Positions 41,834 to 49,271 of a stretch of DNA of 64,000 nt are shown in pieces. Every line of letters begins with the position of its first letter. Position 1 is the stretch's first letter. The stretch spans positions 117,960 to 181,959 of the forward strand of contig DPVM01000008.1 of assembly GCA_003526845.1 (NCBI GenBank), read 5' to 3'. Source of the DNA: Oscillospiraceae bacterium. Lineage in GTDB: Bacteria; Bacillota; Clostridia; Oscillospirales; Acutalibacteraceae. The position numbers and the translations under genes are program-made. The notes under the pieces were generated by a model. It was not told where the DNA came from. It did not search any database and saw nothing but the letters and a program-made list of their open reading frames with translations.

Positions 41834-44412
41834 ATATAGTTAATAAACTAACCCTGCGCCATCTTAAAGAAAACAAGGGCAGAACGGTTGTAACAACAAT
41901 GGGTATCATTGTGTCTGTTGCGATGATTACAGCCGTGCTTGTTGCAATGACATCGTTTTTCTCGCTCTTCGGCGATATTACGGCATATACAGACGGCAAC
42001 TATATTTTTCGCATATCGGATGCCACGCAGCAGGAAATTGAGTCTGTAAAAAACGACAGCCGTGTGTCTGACATCGGTTTTGGTGCAGACGGCAGCGGCT
42101 ACCGAATTAAGGAGCGAAAAAGCAATGCAAAAGGCATAGGCACTGTTTATCTTTGCGATGATGAGGAATATAAAATGCTTGTCACCGCAAAATATGACGG
42201 CACGCTCCCGCAAAACGAAAACGAAATTGCCGTTGAAGAAGAGCTGATTACAAAAAACAATCTTTCGTGGAAAATCGGTGACACCGTAACGCTTGAGGTC
42301 GGTCAAAGAATTTCGACCAAAACAGACAGCGACGGCAATTCAATATCATACGAGCCGACAGGCAAGTACGAAACCGGCGAAAAATTTGAGGGTGCAACCG
42401 AAAAGCAGTTTAAAATCACTGCGATTTTGCACAACAATATTCCGACCTCACAATACGGCATTGTTTCGAAGCTGACGGATACAAAAAATGCAAAAGCGCT
42501 CCTAATGCACGCCAATCTTAAAACGCTCGACACAAAATCATTTGCCACGGCAAAGGATATTTGCGAAAAAGCGTGCGGCGATGACGAAAACTACGCCATC
42601 AACAGTGAATTGCTCAATTCGTATCTTTCGTTCGGCGAAAACAGCACCGCAAAAAACCTTTTGCCGCTCGTTGCAATAGTCCTCGTCATCATTTTGATTG
42701 CATCTGTTGTGCTTATTTACAACGCGTTTGCAATGTCGCTGTCTGAAAAGGTAAGGTATCTCGGTATGCTTGCCTCGGTCGGTGCAACCAAAAAGCAAAA
42801 AAGACTTTCTGTATATTTTGAGGGCTTGATTTTGGGCGCAATCGGCATTCCGGTTGGTATACTTTGCGGAATTGTCGGTATCGGAATCACGCTTAAGGCG
42901 CTCGGTCAAAAAATTATTTCAACCGGTATGATTGCCGGCATCAGCGAGGGCGTTTCAATGCATGTAACGGTCAGACCGCTTATAATTGTGCTTATTGTTT
43001 TAATCAGTGCAATCACTATATTTGTTTCGCTTTTGATACCGTCCAAAAAGGCGTCTGCAATCACTCCGATTGATGCACTTCGCCAAACGGGTGAGATTAA
43101 GATTAAGTCGAAAAGACTCAAATCGCCTAAGATTGTCAGAAAAATTTTCGGCTACGAGGGTGAAATCGCACACAAAAATTTGAAGCGAAACGGCAGAAAA
43201 TCGCGCATTATAACAGTGTCAATCGCGCTGTCGGTTATCCTGTTTTTAAGCTGTAACTATTTTTGCGATATGTTCACGCGCTCAATGGATATTGAGTCGT
43301 CCATTCCTTATCAGGTCACAATGCAATACAAGCACGAGGACAAGGAAATCGCTAAAAATATGATTGAGTCCGTAAACGATGTTAACGATTATTACAGCGT
43401 TTTGAATTATATGGATTATATTGCGCCGAGCAACGATTCGTTTAAGAATTTTGCATCTGCCGACAATGTAACCTCATCGTATCGCAAACTTTATGACAAG
43501 GGCATCAAGGTATTTGTCAATATCATTGACGACGATATGTTCAACTCGCTGTGCAAGGCAAACGGCATTGATTCGTCGCAATACTACACGGGCGGCTGTA
43601 AGGGTATTTTGATGAATAATTACAGCCATTCGTCAAGCGGCGGCAAGATATTTACAAACGATATTATCGGAAAGTCGTTTTATCGCGAACTTCATGATGA
43701 CGATGGCAATGTTGACGAAAAGGTCAAAATCACCGTTTGCGATACAATTGATTTTAATTCAAAAAACACCGCGTGCAATCTTAACCCCGCAAGTTCTGTT
43801 TCGGTCTTTATTCCCGATTCAAACTATTTTTCAAGCATCGGCAAAAACTACGCAGACAATGTAATTTGCACAATCGGCATTGTTACGGATAATCACGAAA
43901 AGGTTGCCGAGCAGCTCAACGAGCTTTCGGAATCGCCCGAAAAGAAAATGTCACTTTGCACAATTAACGATTTGCTCGATTCGCTCGAGGTTATGAACAC
44001 CGTCGTTTTGATTATTCAGGTGTTTGTTTACGGCTTTATTGCGCTGATTACGCTTATCACATTGTTTAATATAATCAACACCATTTCAACCGGCGTTCAG
44101 TCACGGCGAAAGGAGTTTGCAATGCTCAAATCCGTCGGCACAACGCCAAAGGGCTTTAACAAAATCGTTATGCTTGAAAGTGCTTTTTACGGCATCAAGG
44201 CGCTCGTGTTTGCCTTGCCGATAAGCGTTGTGATAAGCCTTATTATGAACAAGGCGCTCGGCTCGGACGATTTGCCGTTTACAATGAATTGGCAACTCTA
44301 TTTTATAGTTATTCTTGCGGTTTTCGTTATTATCGGCGCAACGATGCTTTATTCCGTAAAATCACTGCGCAAGGATAATATCATCGAAACGCTTAAGGAA
44401 GATATAAATTAA
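41830..44412 (+). CDS. FtsX-type ABC transporter permease, paralogue of the first
   Basis: The 860 residues have the same two-unit plan as the permease at 38362. It starts NIVNKLTLRHLKENKGRTVVTTMGI (the other: NIIKKLSLRHLKKNKNRSALTVLGI) and shares VRYLGMLASVGATKKQKR, ASAITPIDALRQTGEI and RRKEFAMLKSVGTTPKGFNKIVMLESAFYG. The start is GTG 41830, overlapping the ATPase stop (GTGA). The pair probably forms a heterodimer. The outer domains differ more than the membrane parts, so they may bind ligand asymmetrically. Confidence 0.92.
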   Translation: MNIVNKLTLRHLKENKGRTVVTTMGIIVSVAMITAVLVAMTSFFSLFGDITAYTDGNYIFRISDATQQEIESVKNDSRVSDIGFGADGSGYRIKERKSNAKGIGTVYLCDDEEYKMLVTAKYDGTLPQNENEIAVEEELITKNNLSWKIGDTVTLEVGQRISTKTDSDGNSISYEPTGKYETGEKFEGATEKQFKITAILHNNIPTSQYGIVSKLTDTKNAKALLMHANLKTLDTKSFATAKDICEKACGDDENYAINSELLNSYLSFGENSTAKNLLPLVAIVLVIILIASVVLIYNAFAMSLSEKVRYLGMLASVGATKKQKRLSVYFEGLILGAIGIPVGILCGIVGIGITLKALGQKIISTGMIAGISEGVSMHVTVRPLIIVLIVLISAITIFVSLLIPSKKASAITPIDALRQTGEIKIKSKRLKSPKIVRKIFGYEGEIAHKNLKRNGRKSRIITVSIALSVILFLSCNYFCDMFTRSMDIESSIPYQVTMQYKHEDKEIAKNMIESVNDVNDYYSVLNYMDYIAPSNDSFKNFASADNVTSSYRKLYDKGIKVFVNIIDDDMFNSLCKANGIDSSQYYTGGCKGILMNNYSHSSSGGKIFTNDIIGKSFYRELHDDDGNVDEKVKITVCDTIDFNSKNTACNLNPASSVSVFIPDSNYFSSIGKNYADNVICTIGIVTDNHEKVAEQLNELSESPEKKMSLCTINDLLDSLEVMNTVVLIIQVFVYGFIALITLITLFNIINTISTGVQSRRKEFAMLKSVGTTPKGFNKIVMLESAFYGIKALVFALPISVVISLIMNKALGSDDLPFTMNWQLYFIVILAVFVIIGATMLYSVKSLRKDNIIETLKEDIN

Positions 44413-44440
44413 CGGAGGTGGTATATTAATAATAAATCAT
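44413..44440 (+). other. Orphan ribosome binding site after the second permease
   Basis: Directly after the permease stop is GGAGGTGGTAT, a near-perfect ribosome binding site, but no ATG, GTG or TTG follows at a usable distance. The next codons run only 14 residues in the frame from ATT. This looks like the remnant of a lost downstream gene, near the fragment at 44437-44583. Confidence 0.5.
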
Positions 44441-44583
44441 CGTCGGTATGCACAATAATACAAATTTAATTTAACACTTCTCAAAAATCCCGACAGAGCA
44501 CAGTTCTGTCGGGATTGCTTTTTCAGTCTGTCGCTGATTATTTCGGCGAGCTTAAACTCGTCCTCGACAATAAGTATTCTCAT
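44437..44583 (-). pseudogene. Truncated response regulator (N-terminal fragment only)
   Basis: On the minus strand a GGTGATATT site precedes an ATG at 44583. The first 23 codons read MRILIVEDEFKLAEIISDRL plus KKQ, an unmistakable OmpR-type receiver start with the acidic pair. After about 44515 the frame enters a terminator hairpin (44486-44516) and then non-homologous codons, stopping at 44437. The rest of the receiver, including the phospho-acceptor, and the DNA-binding domain are missing. It is a deletion remnant of a second two-component system beside the ABC operon. Confidence 0.85.
44486..44520. terminator. Bidirectional terminator
   Basis: AATCCCGACAGA (44486-44497) pairs with TCTGTCGGGATT (44505-44516) with a seven-base loop. 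It can stop the ABC operon and the truncated regulator transcript. Confidence 0.9.
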
Positions 44584-44665
44584 AATATCACCGATTTTAA
44601 GTACATTCCATATTTATTAAACGAATATTGAATTTTGCCTATAAACAACAGCTGCTTTCAAAAAA

Positions 44666-44700
44666 ACACCCACGCCGCTTTTTAAACGGCTTGGGTGTGT
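44666..44700 (-). terminator. galT terminator
   Basis: On the minus strand ACACACCCAAGCCG pairs with CGGCGTGGGTGT, followed by TTTTTT. Confidence 0.88.
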
Positions 44701-44714
44701 CAAATATCATACGA

Positions 44715-46208
44715 TTATTGTGCGTTTACGCTTTCAAGGAATTTTACAAATTGAGCCTTGCCCTTTTCGGTGCGCTCAAACACGCCGCACTGCTCAAGAA
44801 TTTCGGTGAAAACAAGTCCGATTTCTTCCTTCAAAATATCGTGGCAGTTTTCGGCAGTGACATCATATTTTTTCATAATCATATCTGCCCATTCCCTGTG
44901 CTTGGCAATATCGTCGATTGCGGCAATGTCCTTGCCGTTAATCATGGCGTCTGCCAAATCCGCCATTTCTTTTTTGAGCCTTGACGGCAAAACGGCAAGA
45001 CCCATTACCTCGATAAGGCCGATATTTTCCTTTTTAATATGGTGATGCTCAGGATGCGGATGATAATATCCCATCGGGAAATCGGGCGTTGTAATGTTGT
45101 TTCTCAAAACAAGGTCAATTTCAAATTTGCCGTTTCTCATTCTTGTGATCGGGGTGATTGCGTTGTGCGGCACGCCGTCTGTTTCGGCAAGAATAAATGC
45201 CTCTTCGTCGGTGTATGCCTCCCACGCCTTTAATACATCGCCCGCAAGGTCTGCAAGTCTGTCCTTGTCCTCACACGCAAGGCGCAAAACGCTCATCGGC
45301 CATTTTACTATGCCTGCGTCAATATCCTCATATCCTTTGAAAACAAACGGTGTTTCAATCGGCGCTTTTGCCATTGCGAATTCATAGTTGCCGCCTTGGA
45401 AATGTTCGTGCGTCAATATCGAGCCGCCGACAATCGGAAGCCCTGCGTTTGAGCCGATGAAATAATGCGGAAACAGCTCCAAGAATGACAAAAGTTTTCT
45501 TAAAGCCGACTTGTCTATTTTCATCGGAATGTGCTCTGCGTTGAATACTATGCAATGTTCGTTGTAGTAAACATACGGCGAATACTGCAAATAAAAATCG
45601 TGTCCGTCAAGATTAATCGGAATGATTCTGTGGTTTTGTCTTGCAGGGTGATTGACTCTGCCTGCGTAGCCCTCATTTTCCTTGCAAAGCTGGCATTTAG
45701 GATATGAACTTTGCTTCATGTTCAAAGCGGCAGCGATTGCTTTCGGGTCTTTTTCCGGCTTTGAAAGGTTGATTGTTATGTCAATGTCGCCGTATTCTGT
45801 TTTTGTTATCCATTTAAGGTCGTTTTTGACTCTGTATTCTCTGATATAATTTGATTTTCTTGCAAGGTGATAATAATAATCCGTTGCTGCTTTCGGCGAC
45901 TCTTTGTATTTTTCGCTGAAAGTCTTGATAACCTGTGACGGTTTCGGAGTGAGCAATCCCATGATTTTTGTGTCGAACAAATCACGGTAAACTACGCTGT
46001 CCTCGCAAAGATTATTTTTTGTTGCGTATTCAAGAACGGCGTTCAAAAGCTCCTCAAGCTCTGTGGTTTGTGCCGGCTCGTCCTCAAAAGAATCAATTTT
46101 AAGTGCCTCGCAAAGCTGATTGATTGAATAAATGCGGTCAGCCTCGTCAATCAATGCGTTGTCAATTGCGTATTGCACCAAGCCGTTTATCGCTGCAAAA
46201 ATTGTCAT
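44715..46208 (-). CDS. galT: UDP-glucose-hexose-1-phosphate uridylyltransferase, class II (Firmicutes type)
   Basis: GalT exchanges UMP between UDP-glucose and galactose 1-phosphate in the Leloir pathway. The 497 residues and sequence are of the class II type found in Firmicutes: CQLCKENEGYAGRVNHPARQNHRIIPI, YYNEHCIVFNAEHIPMKI, and ILTHEHFQGGNYEFAMAKAP near residue 270. The last has an HEHFQ arrangement like the HxHxQ active site. GGAGTGAT precedes the ATG, and a good promoter lies upstream. galK and galE are not adjacent; the mutarotase-like gene at 56966 is the nearest sugar gene. Confidence 0.95.
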   Translation of the reverse strand: MTIFAAINGLVQYAIDNALIDEADRIYSINQLCEALKIDSFEDEPAQTTELEELLNAVLEYATKNNLCEDSVVYRDLFDTKIMGLLTPKPSQVIKTFSEKYKESPKAATDYYYHLARKSNYIREYRVKNDLKWITKTEYGDIDITINLSKPEKDPKAIAAALNMKQSSYPKCQLCKENEGYAGRVNHPARQNHRIIPINLDGHDFYLQYSPYVYYNEHCIVFNAEHIPMKIDKSALRKLLSFLELFPHYFIGSNAGLPIVGGSILTHEHFQGGNYEFAMAKAPIETPFVFKGYEDIDAGIVKWPMSVLRLACEDKDRLADLAGDVLKAWEAYTDEEAFILAETDGVPHNAITPITRMRNGKFEIDLVLRNNITTPDFPMGYYHPHPEHHHIKKENIGLIEVMGLAVLPSRLKKEMADLADAMINGKDIAAIDDIAKHREWADMIMKKYDVTAENCHDILKEEIGLVFTEILEQCGVFERTEKGKAQFVKFLESVNAQ

Positions 46209-46237
46209 AGTTTATCACTCCTTAAAATTCCTTTTCT

Positions 46238-46266
46238 ATTATAAGTGTTTATGGCTGTGTTTTCAA
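46238..46266 (-). promoter_or_regulatory. galT promoter
   Basis: On the minus strand TTGAAA (46266-46261), 17 bases, TATAAT (46243-46238), about 30 bases before the ATG. Confidence 0.75.
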
Positions 46267-46391
46267 TTAAAATTTTCACTATTATATTATAAATTTTCAC
46301 TTTTTTATGTAAATTTGATTGTTTTTTCTTTACCGTGGGCAAAAAAAGTGATATATTTAGATTAGAAAATAGATTTGTTTAGGCGGTTTTT

Positions 46392-46967
46392 ATGGAAATT
46401 TGTGTGTTCGGCGCGTCAAGCATGACGATAGATAAAAAATATACCGATGCCGTTGAGGAGATGGGCGAGTTTTTGGCGAAAAGAGGTCATAATCTCGTTT
46501 TCGGCTCCGGCTCAACAGGCTCGATGGGTGCGGCGGCAAGAGGATTTAAAAAAGGCGGCGGAAAAACGCACGGCGTTATACCCGAGTTTTTCAAGGGCAG
46601 TCTTGACGAATATGTCGATTACAATTGCGACAAAATGACATATACCGAAACGATGCGCGAGCGCAAGGCGATTATGGAGGACTGTGCCGATGCATTTATA
46701 ATTACACCCGGCGGCGCAGGCACCTTTGAGGAATTTTTTGAGGTGCTTACGCTAAAACAACTCGGCAGGCACAGAAAACCGATTGCGATTTATAATATCG
46801 ACGGATATTACAACGCCCTCAATGCGGCTATGGAGCACGGCATCGCCGAAAAGTTTATTAAAGAGGACTGCCGCCATCTTTATTTTCTTGTGACGGATTT
46901 AAACGAGCTTGCCGAATATATCGAAAATGACGATATGCACGGCCTCACTCTTAAAGATTTAAAATGA
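46392..46967 (+). CDS. LOG-family (TIGR00730) nucleotide 5'-monophosphate phosphoribohydrolase-like protein
   Basis: The 191 residues match the LOG/lysine-decarboxylase-like family: CVFGASSM at the N-terminus, LVFGSGSTGSMGAAARGF, and the signature TPGGAGTFEEFFEVLTLKQLG (about 103-123, PGGxGTxxE). Members remove the base from nucleoside monophosphates; in plants and some bacteria the substrate is a cytokinin nucleotide. The older label lysine decarboxylase is wrong for the family. It precedes the cytidylate-kinase-like gene by 119 bases that hold the E2 leader. Confidence 0.92.
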   Translation: MEICVFGASSMTIDKKYTDAVEEMGEFLAKRGHNLVFGSGSTGSMGAAARGFKKGGGKTHGVIPEFFKGSLDEYVDYNCDKMTYTETMRERKAIMEDCADAFIITPGGAGTFEEFFEVLTLKQLGRHRKPIAIYNIDGYYNALNAAMEHGIAEKFIKEDCRHLYFLVTDLNELAEYIENDDMHGLTLKDLK

Positions 46968-47000
46968 TTTTTGCCAATGTAAATATTGTTTTATTTGGCT

Positions 47001-47086
47001 AAAATACAAGACGCCTGCCATGTCGGACTGCGACAGAGCAACGGGCGCGATTTATAACATTGCAGTCGGAAGGGAATTGTGATTTT
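47001..47086 (+). ncRNA. Structured leader E2: second copy of the candidate regulatory RNA
   Basis: AAAAT and ACAA (47001-47009) pair with TTGT and ATTTT (47077-47080 and 47082-47086, one bulged G), covering the start-proximal TTGTGATTTT. Inside, GACTGC (47026-47031) pairs with GCAGTC (47062-47067). CGCC (47012-47015) can pair with GGCG (47044-47047), and TGTC (47021-47024) with GACA (47032-47035), a pseudoknot. ACGCCTG, CAGAGCA and the three-base gap from CAGAGCA to GGCG are identical to E1 (26864-26951), although both helices differ in sequence. That is covariation. Confidence 0.7.
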
Positions 47087-47689
47087 ATGAAAAATTTTGT
47101 TATTACAATCGGCAGAGAATTTGCCAGCGGCGGCAAGGAGGTCGGCAAAAGAGTTGCCAAGGAGCTTGGCGTTGATTTTTATGACGCGTCGCTTTTACGC
47201 GAAAAGGCAAAGGAACTCGGAATTGAGGAGGGCATATTTGACCTTTTTGACGAAAAACCCACAAAAAGTTTTTTGTTCTCCGTTGTGATGGACCCTTATG
47301 CTATCGACAGTGCAGTTAACGAGGGCAAGGTTATTGAGGCTCAGCGTAAGGTTATCGACAATGCGGCAAAACAAGGTTCTTGTGTCATTGTCGGCAGACG
47401 GGCAGACAAAATTCTTGCCGACAATGAAAATGTTGTCAGCGTTTTTATCGGCGCCGATATTGAGGACCGAATGAAGCGTTATCTTGAAAATGACGGCACA
47501 AGCCCGAAAACCGCTCGCCGTATTATCGAACGCAAAGACAGAGAGCGTGCCGCATACTACAACTATTTTAACGACGGCAGTTGGGGCAAGGCAGACAACT
47601 ATACAATGTGTTTTTCTACCTCAAAAATGGATAAGGATACAATTGTAAAAATAATTGTTGATTATGTAAAAAATAATTTCGGCGATTGA
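47087..47689 (+). CDS. Cytidylate-kinase-like protein (Cytidylate_kin2 family)
   Basis: The 200 residues start VITIGREFASGGKEVGKRVAKELGVDFYD. GREFASGGKEVG is a P-loop variant of the Cytidylate_kin2 family, with the lysine in place. SCVIVGRRADKILAD and RRIIERKDRERAAYYNYF give the lid and base-side parts. Family members are not true CMP kinases as far as is known; the substrate is unknown. ATG 47087 is chosen because a longer frame would begin inside the leader. Translation is probably governed by leader E2. A terminator follows. Confidence 0.88.
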   Translation: MKNFVITIGREFASGGKEVGKRVAKELGVDFYDASLLREKAKELGIEEGIFDLFDEKPTKSFLFSVVMDPYAIDSAVNEGKVIEAQRKVIDNAAKQGSCVIVGRRADKILADNENVVSVFIGADIEDRMKRYLENDGTSPKTARRIIERKDRERAAYYNYFNDGSWGKADNYTMCFSTSKMDKDTIVKIIVDYVKNNFGD

Positions 47690-47701
47690 TTTGATATTGC
47701 G

Positions 47702-47741
47702 GCGGAGCATCGGTTATACTTATTGATGCTCCGCTTTTTAT
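47702..47741 (+). terminator. Terminator after the kinase-like gene
   Basis: GCGGAGCATC (47702-47711) pairs with GATGCTCCGC (47725-47734), followed by TTTTT. Confidence 0.9.
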
Positions 47742-47768
47742 TTTGCTTGATTTTTTTATTATTTTATG

Positions 47769-47820
47769 TATAATGGTATTTGTAATAATTTTGTAATATT
47801 TAAAGCGTTTTTGTAATATT
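47769..47820 (+). promoter_or_regulatory. CHAP-protein promoter with three TTGTAA repeats
   Basis: An extended -10 TATGTATAAT ends at 47774. Downstream lie TTGTAA at 47780, 47791 and 47811, the last two as full TTGTAATATTTAAA copies 20 bp apart. The same word precedes the ABC units (38270, 41079). If this -10 is used, the repeats lie at and after the transcription start, so binding would repress. An alternative promoter TTGTAA (47791)-17-TAATAT (47814) is possible. Confidence 0.5.
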
Positions 47821-47834
47821 TAAAAGGACTTTAT

Positions 47835-49157
47835 ATGAAAAAATTCAGAAAAACAATATCGTTTATACTTGCGCTTATGATAGCGCTTGCTCCCGTCGGC
47901 ATAACCGCGCAGGCTGTGTCCGTCAATACGATGAAATCAAAAGTTTTGTCTGTTGCCGAAAACGAGGTCGGCTATGAGGGCACATCCACATACTCAAAAT
48001 ACGGCGAATGGTACGGTTATCAAGGCTCGTGGTGCACAACATTTGTGCTTTGGTGCTTTAACAAGGCAGGCAACAGCCTCGGTGTTAAAATGTACGGCAA
48101 AATCGTGCCGAACGGCGGCAATTGCAGCTCTATGATAAGCTGGTATAATAACCGCGGCAGATACCACAAAAAATCAAGCGGCTATTCTCCGCAAAAGGGT
48201 GACCTTGTGTTTTTTGACTGGAGCGGAAGAGGCTCGGCACAGCATGTCGGCATTGTTACGGGCGTTTCCGGCAGTACCGTTTATACAGTAGAGGGCAACT
48301 GCTCCGGCAAGGTTAAGGACAGAAAATATACAGCAAGAGGTAAAAAACCGTATAACAATATCAGCGCAATTTTAGGCTACGCCACGCCGAATTGGGGCTC
48401 GGTATCCTCCGGCTCGTCCGCAACAACAAGACGCACAACAAAAAGGCATACCACAAAAAAGCAAACAACAAAAAGGCAGACTGCAAAAAAGCAAACAACA
48501 AAAAAGGCTCAGTCAACGAAAAAACAGCAGTCGGCTCAAAATACAACAAAAAAATCGACTGCCGCTCAAACATCAAACAAAACAACACAGGCAACAACTC
48601 AAACCGCAACTGCCGCACCGCAGGGTAAGCAGGCAACGGATATGCTCCTTTATGCCGCAGCAACAGATTTGCAAATCGGCGACAGCGTAAAACTTGACTA
48701 CACCTTAAAACCGTCGGGCGTTAATGCCGTTGTTGAGTATTTCTGTGATGAGGAGGATATCATTGACCTTTCTGCCGACGGAACCGTTAAAGGTGTCGGC
48801 GAGGGCACTGCGACCGTTGTTGTTTGCGCGAATGACGAAATTTACAGACAGTGCGATTTCAATGTCACACAGGTTTCGCGCGATGTTACGCAAAAATCAA
48901 AGGACGATATGAGTATTGTCGAAACAAACTATGCACATTCTCCGAAAACGACGCAGGATGATAAAAGCATTCAAAGCAAACTCCGCGAGCTTGGCGTAAA
49001 TTTCAATCAGCTTAACGCTCATAAAGATGACTACATATATCCGCTTGCAATAATCGGAGTCACAGCCGTTATTTCTCTTTGCATTGTCGGCGTTAAAAAA
49101 ATCGCAAAAAAGAGAAAAAGAACAAACGATGACGAAAACGGCGAAAAGGATGATTAA
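47835..49157 (+). CDS. Secreted CHAP-domain cell-wall hydrolase with Ig-like domain
   Basis: A signal peptide (about 1-28) is followed by a CHAP amidase/endopeptidase domain (about 35-185). Cys is in SWCTTFVLWCFNKAG, His in QHVGIVTG and the third polar residue in VEGNCSG. A Thr/Lys/Gln-rich linker of KQTTK-type repeats (about 195-265) likely spans the wall. A bacterial Ig-like (Big_2) domain follows (about 275-350: LQIGDSVKLDYTLKPSG, GTVKGVGEGTATVVV). A C-terminal membrane helix (about 398-418) and basic tail anchor it. It probably cleaves peptidoglycan cross-links at the cell surface. Confidence 0.92.
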   Translation: MKKFRKTISFILALMIALAPVGITAQAVSVNTMKSKVLSVAENEVGYEGTSTYSKYGEWYGYQGSWCTTFVLWCFNKAGNSLGVKMYGKIVPNGGNCSSMISWYNNRGRYHKKSSGYSPQKGDLVFFDWSGRGSAQHVGIVTGVSGSTVYTVEGNCSGKVKDRKYTARGKKPYNNISAILGYATPNWGSVSSGSSATTRRTTKRHTTKKQTTKRQTAKKQTTKKAQSTKKQQSAQNTTKKSTAAQTSNKTTQATTQTATAAPQGKQATDMLLYAAATDLQIGDSVKLDYTLKPSGVNAVVEYFCDEEDIIDLSADGTVKGVGEGTATVVVCANDEIYRQCDFNVTQVSRDVTQKSKDDMSIVETNYAHSPKTTQDDKSIQSKLRELGVNFNQLNAHKDDYIYPLAIIGVTAVISLCIVGVKKIAKKRKRTNDDENGEKDD

Positions 49158-49185
49158 TCGGTTGAAAAAACGATAAAATGTCGTA

Positions 49186-49214
49186 TTGAATATCCACCGA
49201 TTATATACTATAAT
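49186..49214 (+). promoter_or_regulatory. Promoter of the CapD-ktr run
   Basis: TTGAAT (49186-49191), 17 bases, TATAAT (49209-49214). Confidence 0.75.
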
Positions 49215-49271
49215 AAGTGATAAATAATCTTAAATATCTCGGCAGATATATTCGAAACGGAGAAATTCGTT

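Noticed and set aside
36596..44412. Reading the two-component/ABC module as a standard BceRS-BceAB bacitracin module.
   Set aside because: The kinase fits the type, but there are two large permeases with two outer domains each, unlike the single BceB permease with one outer domain, so no resistance function is assigned.
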